Origin: Peronospora farinosa
Taxonomy: Eukaryota; Oomycota; Peronosporomycetes; Peronosporales; Peronosporaceae
Length of the DNA stretch: 64,000 nucleotides
Direction of reading: 5' to 3'
NCBI GenBank assembly: GCA_947646735.1
Contig: CANTFK010000976.1
Span: 141,542-205,541, forward strand
In this document: piece after piece, positions 20,480-30,734 of the stretch
Layout: the number at the start of each line of letters is the position of its first letter
Position numbering within the stretch: the stretch's first letter is position 1
Notes under the pieces: generated by a model
Told to the model about the DNA's origin: nothing
The model's database searches: none
What the model saw: the letters and a program-made list of their open reading frames with translations, nothing else
Made by a program: the position numbers and the translations under genes

Positions 20480-22552
20480 TTATTTCTCAGATAGTACTTT
20501 AAAAAGACTTGGCACCACTTCCATACGCCAGGGACCACCTTCCAGCACTTCGCCATCAATGTTCATGCAATCCGTTGGATGATCAGGCTCAATCACGACG
20601 GCTTTGACCTTCAAGTACGAAATCAAATCACTCTGTAGCTCCTTACCCATAGTATACAACCCAAACAGCTTCATCGTACGCTTCATATTGCCCCTGCGGG
20701 TAAGTATTAGGTCCATATTGCCATCCGAAGGGTGCGAGTAGGCACCATCAGGCGCGATGTTTACAACGCCCACCACCACGTAATTGCTGCAGTCTTCCTT
20801 CCACAAAAACTCGGGATATCGCTTGTGGCTCGCTGGACTTGAAATGCTACCGGCAATGCCGGCCCAGGACTTGCGATGTGTGCTGAAACGGTCCGTATCG
20901 TACACAGTGCCTTCTTCCACTTCAAACTGGTCCAATGCACCAGCATCTGGGTAGTCGTCGTACCGAAGTAGCGGTGGCTGTGGCTCTGTCAGCACGTACC
21001 GAACTCGACCAGTGTGCTTTTTGGGCAAAATAGCCGAGCGCTTCACCTTCAGGAAAGCATATCGGAGTGTACCCATCCAACGATAGCGTTCCGACTCGGC
21101 CGCGATATCGCCTGCTACGCCCCAGCCTAAGCCGCAGTAGCTGTAGTGCACCACGTCCGGGTTGGCAGCAGACACAGCCGTCACGACATCCAGCGGGCGC
21201 ATTTTGCGCTTTAAGATACAGTAAAGCGCTGCATCCACTGTCGGGATACCGGCTCCTAACCCGAATGCATTTTGCGTACCCGCAGAAATCAGCGAGATCG
21301 GTGTCGATGCTACAATTTCACGCCATTCATGCTCCGGACGAGTCAGCAGTCCGTTCATAAACTCGCACAAAGTGCCATCGCCTCCAATAAAGACAAGAGC
21401 CTCAAATCCATCGTCAGCCGAGTAACTTTTTCCCATCTCGGCTCCATGGCCAAAATGTGTCGTTTCTTCCACGATACACTCAAAGTTGCCCAGATCTAGA
21501 AACGGCTTCACCTTTTCCTCCCAGATCCGTCGTGCCTGTCGTTTTCCCGAGTGCGGGTTCACAACTACCTTTAAACGCCGTTTCTCTGCAATTGGCGGTG
21601 CACGAGCCTGCCAGCGTACAAGTTCCTGGATGGCACCGACCCAACTGTCAATCACCTCTGTCTCCAAACAGTGAAAGTCCACGTACTGAGGTGTACGCAT
21701 CAAAGCCTTGGCTCCAGTGCCATGGCCCTTCTTAAAGTAGTGTACCCGGAACGTACTCGCCTTATTCTTAGCAATAATCTCCGCCCCTACGACATCATCC
21801 GTCGACAATTCACCAAGCACCTTTCCGCCTCTTGACCATGCAATCGTCTCCGGGTCGAATCGCAGCTCGGTTTTCCGCATTCGATGGCCGACCCTTACGA
21901 CCGTATGAAGTTCCGTGTCCAGTGGAGCTTCTCGTCTCGAATAGGCCGTCACGCGTCGAATACTCTCCCGTAAACAGCTACCTACAACCTCATGTAAGTT
22001 CTCAAATGTAAAGTCCCCAATCGAAGTCGAGCGCATACTGATCGCTGTCTTAGCCAATTCCCTGGCCGATTCCTTAGACAGTTGCTGCACGTGCGTCTGG
22101 CTACGTGTAGGCATGTTCCCTTGACCTCGACTACCAGCTTTTCCAGCACTACGCGTATGAGGTGACAGTGGTGGCAGCTGTAATTGACCTTGGACATATT
22201 GCTGATAACTCCTGCCTCCATCATATGTCAGACCCTGTGACAATGTAGGCAGCGAAAAGCCGCTTCGATTATGAACTTCATCCTCCTGTCCTTGAGGTGT
22301 CTTTGGTGTCGACAACTCCACATCAAGAGCGTGAATGCCTCCACCTAGTGACGATAACACGTTCGATGATGGTGACGATGTATATGACGCTTCTTCAAAA
22401 TGGACAGAACTATTCTTCCCATGTGAACTAGGTGGTGTACTCAAACCGTCCGTATAGAATGTAGCATTTCCATCTAATATGGTACTCACATTTTCTTCAG
22501 GTACAGCCAATGGGCCACGGCTAATTGCAAAACTCATGGAAAGATAATGCAC
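20480..22552 (-). CDS. Sphingosine/diacylglycerol kinase-family lipid kinase with PH-like N-terminus, 690 residues
   Basis: This is a lipid kinase of the DAGK catalytic superfamily, closest in layout to sphingosine and ceramide kinases. A Ser-rich head (1-170) is followed by a PH-like region at about 215-315 (TELRFDPETIAWSRGGK; a final helix around DSWVGAIQELV). The catalytic domain starts near 325 with VVVNPHSGKRQARRIWEE. Nucleotide-binding GGDGTL is at 390-395, and ISAGTQNAFGLG near 418-430 is the substrate/ATP loop. The C-terminal lobe holds YSYCGLGWGVAGDIAAESER and GNMDLILTRRG near the end. All recognisable motifs are intact. Whether the substrate is a sphingoid base, ceramide or diacylglycerol cannot be told from sequence. 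An alternative start is the ATG five codons downstream (MSFAIS). The gene is intronless. Confidence 0.92.
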   Translation of the reverse strand: MHYLSMSFAISRGPLAVPEENVSTILDGNATFYTDGLSTPPSSHGKNSSVHFEEASYTSSPSSNVLSSLGGGIHALDVELSTPKTPQGQEDEVHNRSGFSLPTLSQGLTYDGGRSYQQYVQGQLQLPPLSPHTRSAGKAGSRGQGNMPTRSQTHVQQLSKESARELAKTAISMRSTSIGDFTFENLHEVVGSCLRESIRRVTAYSRREAPLDTELHTVVRVGHRMRKTELRFDPETIAWSRGGKVLGELSTDDVVGAEIIAKNKASTFRVHYFKKGHGTGAKALMRTPQYVDFHCLETEVIDSWVGAIQELVRWQARAPPIAEKRRLKVVVNPHSGKRQARRIWEEKVKPFLDLGNFECIVEETTHFGHGAEMGKSYSADDGFEALVFIGGDGTLCEFMNGLLTRPEHEWREIVASTPISLISAGTQNAFGLGAGIPTVDAALYCILKRKMRPLDVVTAVSAANPDVVHYSYCGLGWGVAGDIAAESERYRWMGTLRYAFLKVKRSAILPKKHTGRVRYVLTEPQPPLLRYDDYPDAGALDQFEVEEGTVYDTDRFSTHRKSWAGIAGSISSPASHKRYPEFLWKEDCSNYVVVGVVNIAPDGAYSHPSDGNMDLILTRRGNMKRTMKLFGLYTMGKELQSDLISYLKVKAVVIEPDHPTDCMNIDGEVLEGGPWRMEVVPSLFKVLSEK

Positions 22553-23328
22553 CTAGTCGAATTTTAGTCGATCGATCGATTTATTTGTGTACAAGAGAGC
22601 GATTTCGAGACTGATGATTGCCAGAGACTATTATTATTATTATTATTATTATTTTGGAACTGTACGGGGGTAGGGAAGACCCAATTAGCTGACTCTACAT
22701 ACTTACAACATGAGTGACACAAACGGGCAAAAAAGACAATTGAATTAGGAGAATATTCGTTGTCAGTAGGACGTTATTAAGGACGTTTGTTGATGTTGCG
22801 ACAAAAAACTTCCCTCATCACTTGGTTTTATGCAGAAAATTAGGGAAACGCTTCGTCGGTTCAGAAGGTGCGAAACTACCTACTATTCTTTTTCTATAAC
22901 GAAATGCCGTGTTTCCATTTGAGTTTTAATCTGCGTCTTCCTCTGAATCGACTTCTAGCAATGATAGACATGTAGAAAGTCATTGTGATTTTAGATAATG
23001 CTCGTAGCGTAGAGACCACAACAAAGCAATGCAAACGTCAAGCGACTTGATACAGACAATTCTCTTTGTAGGATAATTCTAGATAACGGAATCGTCTTAC
23101 TTAGCGCTTAGTAGTAGAAATTCAGAATTAGTACTGTATAGTGATCATTAGCTGAGCAATGCTGCCCAGTATGGACTTTTATCCAGCAGTCATAGACGCT
23201 CTTGTACTTTTTTTCTGTCGTCACCATTATGCATATTGTAGCTATCAATTAAGACGGTAAAGCAAACTTATTGATATCCTTGCTAGTATCGTAAAGCACA
23301 AGCGGCTTACCTGAATTCGCCTCGACTA
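22553..23328. other. Intergenic with an ATT microsatellite
   Basis: This is the upstream region of the lipid kinase gene (likely promoter near 22560-22700). It has an (ATT)n run of about eight units at 22629-22654. No coding region is seen. Confidence 0.5.
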
Positions 23329-23735
23329 GTGTGGTGCCGAAGACTCGACGTCGAATTGTCTGACGTCGACACAGCGTTCCTGTACGTGAAATTGCTGGGA
23401 GGGCTTTTTGAGCTTATGAAACTGGTAGATACTGAAGGCAACGAGGACGATGGCTTCCTACTGCTCCAAAGTTTTCTTCGACTCAAAGAAGCGTCTCGTG
23501 TTTGTCATGAGATCATCGACACACATGGCAAGCCAATGTGGATCAAGACTACGAGTACGTTATGTGCCTTGACGTCGACGGCATGCTACTTTGCGTCAAC
23601 GAGAGAGGCATTCTCGCTTCGGTCTTGGTTGCGATCGTAAGAAATCCGGATCAAGGACCTAAGCCGAACACGATATCCTTGTCGGGCGGTGTCTGCCATC
23701 GCACCGCTCATAACTTTCTGTTCACCGTCTACTAG
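23329..23735 (+). pseudogene. Decayed Ty1/copia reverse-transcriptase fragment
   Basis: The frame opens with LDVELSDVDTAFLYVKLLGG, which resembles the copia RT block around QMDVKTAFLNG. FLRLKEASRVCHEIID follows, resembling YGLKQAPRxWxxxID. A +1-shifted frame (from about 23538) continues with CLDVDGMLLCVNERG, in place of the YVDD-containing strand. No intact YVDD, LTRs, integrase or gag are visible, so this is a short frameshifted relic. The resemblance is from memory of family blocks, not an alignment. Confidence 0.5.
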
Positions 23736-23874
23736 TCTGGTTACAGCTTCGTCGCTTCCGTCTGAACATTCTGCACGGTGACTACCGTACTACACGCTAC
23801 GCCACCTAAAAAGCCGCCGTTCACCGTAGCTCCGACTCCACTCCGCGTTGCCGTCATCTGCCGTCAAGCACACA

Positions 23875-24291
23875 ATGTCATACAGCCATCGACCACATCA
23901 TCCGCAATACCGTCGTCCACCACAAGAAGAACGCCATGATGCAGCATCATCTGAAGGCTTCACATATGCATGCAAGGGCCACGTTGATGTCGAAATAACT
24001 GCAATTGCAGCAGAAGGTAAAGCATTTGAATACATGAATTACTTCCTAGCGGCACACGTGATGGAGCTCATGACAAAAAAGTTATCTAGCGAGACATTTC
24101 TTCTCGTCGCTTTGCAAGTCTTAGGTAAATTCCACTCACTTTTTCGTTTTCTGAGTCACGAAACAGTCCCTGTAAGATCTCAATCGACATTTCGACCAAT
24201 TCCACCAAGAGCTCAAGTATGTGGCTCGACAATCAAGAAGAGTGTAGTCATAGTCAAAGTAGCCACAGTGAGGTACATCAGGACTTGCTAG
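23875..24291 (+). CDS. Uncertain hypothetical frame upstream of and overlapping the SLC44 gene
   Basis: The frame starts MSYSHRPHHPQYRRPPQEE, is His/Pro/Arg-rich, and continues with FTYACKGHVDVEITAIAAEG and FEYMNYFLAAHVMELMTKKL. The amino acid mix of residues 25-85 looks protein-like, but I recognise no family. Its 3' part overlaps SLC44 exon 1 in another frame from 24219, so if real it probably splices away before that point (a GTAAAT follows LQVL near 24125) or belongs to transposon debris next to the copia relic. Confidence 0.3.
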   Translation: MSYSHRPHHPQYRRPPQEERHDAASSEGFTYACKGHVDVEITAIAAEGKAFEYMNYFLAAHVMELMTKKLSSETFLLVALQVLGKFHSLFRFLSHETVPVRSQSTFRPIPPRAQVCGSTIKKSVVIVKVATVRYIRTC

Positions 24292-26584
24292 GGGAACGAC
24301 AACCTCTTTTAAGTCCCGATAGAGTGCGTACTGCCGCTGCATTGTCTCCTAGTACTGGATACTCGTCTAATCAATTGCATCGGAGCACTCGCCACCGACG
24401 TGGGTGTACGGACGTGTTATTCGTGGGGGTTTTCGCTACGTACTGGATTGGAATGGTGGCGTTAGCCATCACTGCTTTCACCCATGAAAGTAGTGGATCT
24501 TTTGCTCAAGAGATTGAAAGTGGTGTCGATTTTCATGGACAACCATGTGGACAAGATCGTTTTGTCTATTTTCCTGACTTTCAAGCGAATCCGGACTTTG
24601 GGTTCTGTGTGGATACGTGTCCACGTTACAATGGACAAGTTGTCACGGTGATTTTGCCATTGCAAACAGGAAAGAGAGGTGTGAATGGGTCGACTCATGA
24701 GTTGCAACAAGTACACTTTACATCCTATGCTACACATCCATGGGCATATGTATGTGCACCAGTTGGAGGTGAGTTCCTTGGTGGGTAATGAGAGACAAAA
24801 CAATACATTGATGGATTGATTGGTGGTGTTGGTGCTTTTGTGCAGTGCAATCGGAGGAAGTGATGATTTTGCAATTGCAAGATACGTTAGGACGCTTTGT
24901 GGGAGCTCTTGGAAGTGTAGGATTGGAAAAATTGTTATAGTTGGTGAGGTTTCGTGTTCATTGCTAACGCTTTCATACAGTGTTGGCAGGTGTTGGTGAT
25001 TGCGTCGGGAATCTCGCTGTCAACGGCGGGATTGTATCTTGTCTTATTGCGCTATTGTGGCTGTATTAGTGTCTTCCTCTCGACAGTGGCAATTGAATCC
25101 ACGCTGGCATACAGCAGTTATCGGCTGCTACATGCGGCATCAGATCCACTATCATACGAGAACGATCCGGCCATGTTGAGTTCGCTCCAGTTCTTTTCTG
25201 TTATCATGTGCTGCGCGGCGGTACTCTTTCTGCTCTTTGTGGTGGTCAATATGTCTCGACTACTACTTGCTGGCGCGTTTATTACGCATGCATCACGTGC
25301 GCTGTCCCAATTGAAGCGACTACTCGTGCTGCCGTTCATTTCCTACGTGCTGTTGTTACTGCTGTTTGGCTGGGGGATTCTTGTGACAGTTTGCATTTTT
25401 GGTGCTGGAGAGACGTCGACCCGTATTGCAACGATCTCAGCTACCGTTCCGTCCTCCATTCGTGTAGTGACTGAGTCGTTCCAAGTGAGTACGAAGCTAC
25501 GGTGGCTCTTCATTTACCATCTATGGGGAATGTACTGGTCGGTAAACTTTCTCTTGTCGATGAACGAGATGATCACGGCCACAGCGGTGTCGCTATGGTA
25601 TTTCTCTCCTCAAAACAAGATCACCGGTTTGAAAGACTTTGAAGAGGCAGACCCAGTGTCCTATTCAGCATACACGACTATCAAGTACCATCTCGGAACG
25701 TTAGCACTGAGCTCGGGTTCCGTCGCGCCAGTGGAGCACATCCGCTCATTCTTTTTGTACCTCGAAAACAAGAACGAATTTGACGCCAGCACTATAACAA
25801 AACTCGCGGCCAAGTGTTGCTGTGTAAGCAGCTGAGTTTGCTTCTTAGCATTGGGTATTTGTTTCTGACCATCGATTATCTTGTTCTGCTGTACACAGTG
25901 CTGTATTTGGTGCTTCAAACGCTGCCTGAAGTACATCTGCAAGGAAGCAGTCTACGTCACTGCAGTTCAAGGCACTGACTTTTACACATCCGGAAAGGTA
26001 TTGCATAGTTCCGTGTTCATCGCTTCACCTCGAATCTTGACACGTCTGCCATCTTTGTCTTGTCATTGATCACAGTTGGCATACACGCTAATTTCATCAA
26101 ACTTGCTCCGCGTCGGAGCCCTCAGTCATATTGGACATGCATCGGTCTTTCTAGGCAAATTGATCGTTTGTACCACGACGTGCCTCATCTCGTGGTTTCT
26201 CCTTGAAAATGTACGTTTGACACACCTTAGGGGCTTGCGTATCCAGGACTTTTGTTTGACGAGTGATGTGTTCGCTTTTGTGTATCAGGTCCCTTCGCCC
26301 ATCCTACCATTGGTCGTCATCGTGCTTTTCTCCTACAGTGTAGCGCACGCGTTTATGACGGTGAGCTTTTGTTTTGGTCAAGAGATTAGTAAAGTCTTGC
26401 TACTAAACTGCTGGTCAAACGTTTGTGTTGACAGATTTACGAGACTTCGATCAACATATTGCTCCTGTGTTTCACACTTGACGAAAACTTGCACGGCGGT
26501 CGAGGTAACTCGACCCACGCTTCGGCGCCGTTGATCCGATCGGTGAACGACCACTTGCGACCAAAGTGGCAGACAGTTTTGTAG
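24219..26584 (+). CDS. Choline transporter-like protein (SLC44/CTL family), seven exons, 639 residues
   Basis: This is a multi-span membrane protein of the CTL family (choline or related transport). The inferred exons are 24219-24768, 24846-24916, 24981-25823, 25899-25997, 26076-26210, 26289-26360 and 26435-26584. All introns are GT-AG, 64-78 bp, and phases sum to an open 640-codon frame. The first span is at about residues 66-88 (VLFVGVFATYWIGMVALAI), followed by a Cys-containing lumenal loop. The core spans lie in exon 3, including WSVNFLLSMNEMITATAVSLWYF. The diagnostic CTL block is in exon 4-5: CCIWCFKRCLKYICKEAVYV, then LLRVGALSHIG, then FLGKLIV. Exon 7 has the family ending IYETSINILLLCFTLDEN. 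The exon 2 donor (GTAGGA at 24917) is the least certain boundary; it is chosen because an in-frame TAG lies just beyond. Confidence 0.9.
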
Positions 26585-27124
26585 GTTTCGTTCACAAGTA
26601 AGTGCTCGATATTCTTCCACAAGACAGGTGGTCAAAAGCTGATAAAGTACTGAGAGGTTGTGCTTGTGACATTTTGTAGTCAGCATTTGTGCTGTCGACA
26701 AGGAAGAGGATGCACTTGTATCTCGTACGATGACATCCTCCACTTGGTTCCTTGAATCATTGTCTTGCAATGAACAAATCAGCAGCTGAATCAATAGGAA
26801 GCTGATCCATTTGCTTGAAGACACCTGGGAATCACTGGATACATGTCGGCTGCCAAGTCTTTCGCAAAGGATTACTCACCTGGAGCTTCTGACTTTCAAA
26901 TGCAGTAGGATTACTGAATAGCTAGTCTACAATATTAATGATCTGCTATTGCGACAGCACGAAAGGACAAACGAGACCCAATCAGTTCAGATCCATCATC
27001 ACATCGTAGGTTCAGTCCACCTGGTCACCCGTTACAAGTCTCACTTAGCAAGTCGATTGTATCCATTTCGGTTCATAACGGACACTCATCGAAACCACAT
27101 TTCCAGCTAGACGTTGGTGCACAG
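26585..27124. other. Intergenic, SLC44 to FYVE-GRAM-VASt gene
   Basis: This is the 3' flank of SLC44 and the promoter of the next plus-strand gene. A minus-strand frame starting at 26824 has a hydrophobic N-terminus but runs into antisense SLC44 exon 7, so I do not call it. Nothing else is seen. Confidence 0.45.
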
Positions 27125-29599
27125 ATGGAGACTTCATCTTTATCATCACCAAGATCGTTACAGTTGAAAAAACAGCACTTTGATGCAGCAACAATGATCA
27201 ATTTACCACACTTGATGCCATCAAAATCGACGTTACAGCAAGTAGACCATGCAGTTGGTCAAGAGATATCAACGTTACAAGTTTCAAGACCGATGAATGA
27301 CAAAGACTCGATTCCTTTACAGCATTCAGTCAATAATGTAGAGGAAATGTCACGTCCTGCATCATGTTCGTCACTCTCAAGTCCCGGTGGTGCTTCTTCT
27401 TCTTCTACCGCTGCGCAATATCGACACGCTCGAGTGTCAAACCCGTTACGTGGTGACACGAACCTCAAGATCTTTTTACCTAGTGACAACTTGGCGTTGA
27501 AAGCCATTCTATCACCTCAAAAGAAGGCAGTGTCGGGCAAGATAGAAGACGAAGACGTTGCAACGTTGAGCAGTTCGTCGAATTTGCTGGACAAATTACT
27601 CTTTCGCAATGGGATTCAGACCCCGACGGTGCCAATGATCACCAGAAAATCCATGGGGGAAAGTGTCGTAGAAGAAGACGTCGAGGTTATGAACGTCGTT
27701 GTCATGAACTCAAACCTACCGCCACCACCGTTTGCCAATATGTATGCGTGTGAATCCTGTCGCGAAGATATTGGATCACTGCTGTCCAAGAGACGACACC
27801 ATTGTCGAAACTGCGGTGGCTCCTTCTGCACCGACTGTACGACCAAATCGATTGTTGTACCTTATCAAGCTTATTTAACACGAGGAGAGCTGCGCGTGTG
27901 CGATGGCTGCTTCCATCGGATCCAGGAATTCCACCAGCAGGTGAAGAGCACAAGTGTTACATGGAGTGGACTCTCGCCACCGTCCATTGAGCAGATCGTT
28001 CGTGACTTTGATCTGTCGGTGGATGAAAATCCTGTTGCAATTTTCAACTGCGCGCTGTTCGTGGAGATGACGCCGTGTTACGGCCACCTTGTCTTTACAC
28101 GCGAACGTCTGTGTTTCCAGAGTTACTATGACTCGAAGAAACGCAAAGTGGCGTACTCTCAGGTCTTGTCGCTATTGAAACCGCAGTTCTACTATATCAA
28201 TGGCTTGCAGGTGAAGACGAAGCAGAAAGAAACTTTCTTCCTGGCTGAGTTTAATGGGCTTCGTGATACGTGTTTCCTGCGGTTGGACCAGCTCCTTCGG
28301 GCCTTTCAAGAAGCTAGTAAGTTGAAAGCTTTAGGGCCTGGAAAGTCCCCAAGCTCTAAGGAACTCCGGAGACAGGCACTTGATCGCCGACGCTCATATA
28401 AATTGATCTCGGAGCACGTATCTTCAATGGGATGTGCTGGAAGTTCAAGCGGTCCGCCTATGTCATCTTCATCTCCTATTTCTACCGTGGGGTATATTGA
28501 CGTCGATGGCGAGTCTTCCAATGCGGATGTGCCTCTCAGTAACATCACGGAGGATGGTGGCCACACCGATGACGATAAATCAACAGCCAGTGATGAAGAA
28601 CCATTTGAGCTGTTACCACCGGATCCGCTGCTCGAAAAAATGACAGTTCTTCTGGATTGCGATCTGCGGGCTGATGTGAAGCGAGTTTTCGATCTGTTGT
28701 GGAACGATGGCCCTGGTCAGGAATTCTTGTACACGAACATGGTGAAGGCACGCGACATTGACATTGATATTGAGTCGTGGAAAGCCATCGACAAAAATGA
28801 GCTTGTAAAAGCTGAAGAGATCCAAAAGGGTTTTGAGATCTCCAAGGAGGATGACTATACACTTTATCGTATCGTTCGATCTCAACATCCCCCCAAAACT
28901 TCATTTCCCGGTCTACCACCGTACGCTGGGTGCACAAGGACGCAACGATTTCGTCTTGACAAAAGCTCTCATGGTGAAGATAAATGGGATCGCTTTGTGA
29001 TCACTGAAGTGAACCGAATGAGTAAGATTCCGTTTAGCGATTACTTCGAGGTGGAGATGCGCTACGTGTTTTCTCGTGACGGTAACAACTACTGCCACGT
29101 TCAAGTTGGTTTAGTGGTTAATTTCCTCAAGGCAACGTGGTTCAAGTCGCAAATCAACTCGTCTGCGCGATCAGAGTCGAAAGAGGCGCTGGAGTCATGG
29201 ATGAAACAGTCAATCGAGTTCCTCGAGTCACAACGGAATCGTATCGTTTCACTGTCCCCAACGCTTGGGGCGTTGTCTACTTCTGAAAGCTTCAGCGAGC
29301 TCGAATCGGAGACAGGTACCACTTTTCGTCCTGTACTGAAGCATCAGGCACCGGGTGCGCCTCCTACACTCAAGCTTCTCAAGAGTGCGAATGCGCCAGC
29401 GACTGCCTCAAAAGCATCCTGTACTGCTCACATGAGTGCCATTAGGCATTTTTTGTCGCCACCGTCACTCGTACAATTGCTCCTGCTGGGTGCGCTGTGT
29501 TACGGGTGTTTGCTACTCCGAGGGAACCTAATGCAGATGCAGCAGCTCACTGACGCGACGACAAAATTGCTCGATCAGCTCCAGAGCAGCAGAGTATGA
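27125..29599 (+). CDS. FYVE-GRAM-VASt-TM protein (Lam/GRAMD1-like sterol-transfer family), 824 residues
   Basis: This is probably a lipid-transfer protein at membrane contact sites. A Ser-rich head (1-200) precedes a FYVE-type zinc finger at about 209-268 (CESC, then RRHHCRNCGGSFCTDC, then CDGC), which binds PI3P in the family. A GRAM domain lies at about 295-395 (FNCALFVEMTPCYGHLVFT; LCFQSYYDSKKRKVAYSQVL). An acidic Ser-rich linker leads to a VASt/StART-like domain at about 500-705 (CDLRADVKRVFDLLWND; TRTQRFRL; MRYVFSRDGNNYCHVQVGL). A single C-terminal span lies near 775-800 (LVQLLLLGALCYGCLLL), with a short helix after it. GRAM-VASt-TM is the Ysp/Lam/Aster layout, ER-anchored and sterol-binding. 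The added FYVE domain would tie it to endosomes. It is a single exon. No missing zinc ligands are seen, though the WxxD start of classical FYVE is absent. Confidence 0.9.
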   Translation: METSSLSSPRSLQLKKQHFDAATMINLPHLMPSKSTLQQVDHAVGQEISTLQVSRPMNDKDSIPLQHSVNNVEEMSRPASCSSLSSPGGASSSSTAAQYRHARVSNPLRGDTNLKIFLPSDNLALKAILSPQKKAVSGKIEDEDVATLSSSSNLLDKLLFRNGIQTPTVPMITRKSMGESVVEEDVEVMNVVVMNSNLPPPPFANMYACESCREDIGSLLSKRRHHCRNCGGSFCTDCTTKSIVVPYQAYLTRGELRVCDGCFHRIQEFHQQVKSTSVTWSGLSPPSIEQIVRDFDLSVDENPVAIFNCALFVEMTPCYGHLVFTRERLCFQSYYDSKKRKVAYSQVLSLLKPQFYYINGLQVKTKQKETFFLAEFNGLRDTCFLRLDQLLRAFQEASKLKALGPGKSPSSKELRRQALDRRRSYKLISEHVSSMGCAGSSSGPPMSSSSPISTVGYIDVDGESSNADVPLSNITEDGGHTDDDKSTASDEEPFELLPPDPLLEKMTVLLDCDLRADVKRVFDLLWNDGPGQEFLYTNMVKARDIDIDIESWKAIDKNELVKAEEIQKGFEISKEDDYTLYRIVRSQHPPKTSFPGLPPYAGCTRTQRFRLDKSSHGEDKWDRFVITEVNRMSKIPFSDYFEVEMRYVFSRDGNNYCHVQVGLVVNFLKATWFKSQINSSARSESKEALESWMKQSIEFLESQRNRIVSLSPTLGALSTSESFSELESETGTTFRPVLKHQAPGAPPTLKLLKSANAPATASKASCTAHMSAIRHFLSPPSLVQLLLLGALCYGCLLLRGNLMQMQQLTDATTKLLDQLQSSRV

Positions 29600-30734
29600 G
29601 GGTCTGAGAATACAACCAGAGTTCCGGAAAGATAGTTGCACGTGCAAAGTGTAACTGGTAAGCCCTTGTACGAGGGCAAAGCCGCAGATTCAAGCGATTG
29701 GAGTCGTCGTAAACGCAGTCAAGAAGCCGACGCCGTGTTTGCGAAAAAAATTGAGACATAAAAATTGAAACATGGTTGTAGTGGAAGCAGGACAAGTTTA
29801 ACAAGTTGAATGCGATGGAGAGACTGGAAAAGGCATGACCAACAATTTGCAAAGGAAAAAAGGAGCTACGCTGCTCATCGGATGGATTAACTAAACGAAT
29901 AACCCTCCAGCATACGAGCAAGACAGGAAAGGTCAAGGCATAAAATACCAAGGCGTAGCTGCAGCTTGAGCGAAATTACACTGCCGGCCAAACGTAAACG
30001 ATGAGGAAGGTTCTTGTCATGGGTTGTCAGAGTAGATGGTGCAGCTATGGAGGTATTTGCACGAGTCATCCCGATTTGGTCGACGGTGGCACAAACAGAG
30101 CGCTTCAGCTGGTATATCCAGAAAGGTGGTTGCTATCGAATCCAAGTCAGCTTAGATGGTGTAGATCGCATTCCTATCAGAATAACTGTGAAGACCTGGC
30201 AGTTGAGACATTAATCGTCGTCTAGGACAACAACCTCCTCTTTTGACTCACTTGAAAAATACCACTGGAGAATCGATTATCCAAGAGCGTCCCTTTCGAG
30301 CGTATCAAGCGGAATTTGGACAGATGATGTCAACGTTGTGGCAGTAGTTCCAGTGAATGATTATAGAAGACGTGAGAAGGCGACAAGACCCCTCAATGCA
30401 AACCATCTCGTAAAGCCCACGCGCTAATTGAAGCTACTGGTCCGGAATGATAGCGATCAGCATTCTCAGGCATTTCCTCCAGCGGTCAGAAGTGGTTGTT
30501 TAAGTCTTCTGCCTCTTTCAACATATACTCAGAAGCCATTCACAACAATCCAGTAGTGATGGGAAAATGAAGAGAGCCAAGTGCGGACATATTGGAGCCA
30601 AACTTGCACCAAGCCTCCTCTTATTTCTATGGTAGGAACTGGTACGAAGAAATACGATTGGCATTCCACTTGCCATAGCAGTTGTTTGGCAGCATAGTGC
30701 AAACTGCTACCATGTAATTTGCATGAGAACATCG
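29600..30734. other. 1.1 kb convergent intergenic region with coding-like debris
   Basis: This lies between the FYVE gene and the 3' end of the nucleotidyltransferase. A short plus frame near 29642-29760 (VTGKPLYEGKAADSSDWSRR onward) and another at 30014-30214 (YIQKGGCYRIQVSLDGVDRI) have protein-like composition. They lack starts, splice partners or a recognised family, and may be fragments of a decayed gene or element. Confidence 0.35.

Noticed and set aside
24837..24943. Exon 2 of SLC44 extending to the GTGAGG at 24944
   Set aside because: It would include an in-frame TAG and leave a 37 bp intron; the GTAGGA donor at 24917 keeps the frame with a 64 bp intron.
26378..26824. Minus-strand 148-codon frame with hydrophobic N-terminus (MSSSKWISFLLIQLL)
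   Set aside because: Half of it is antisense to SLC44 exon 7, which is well supported, and no family resemblance is seen.
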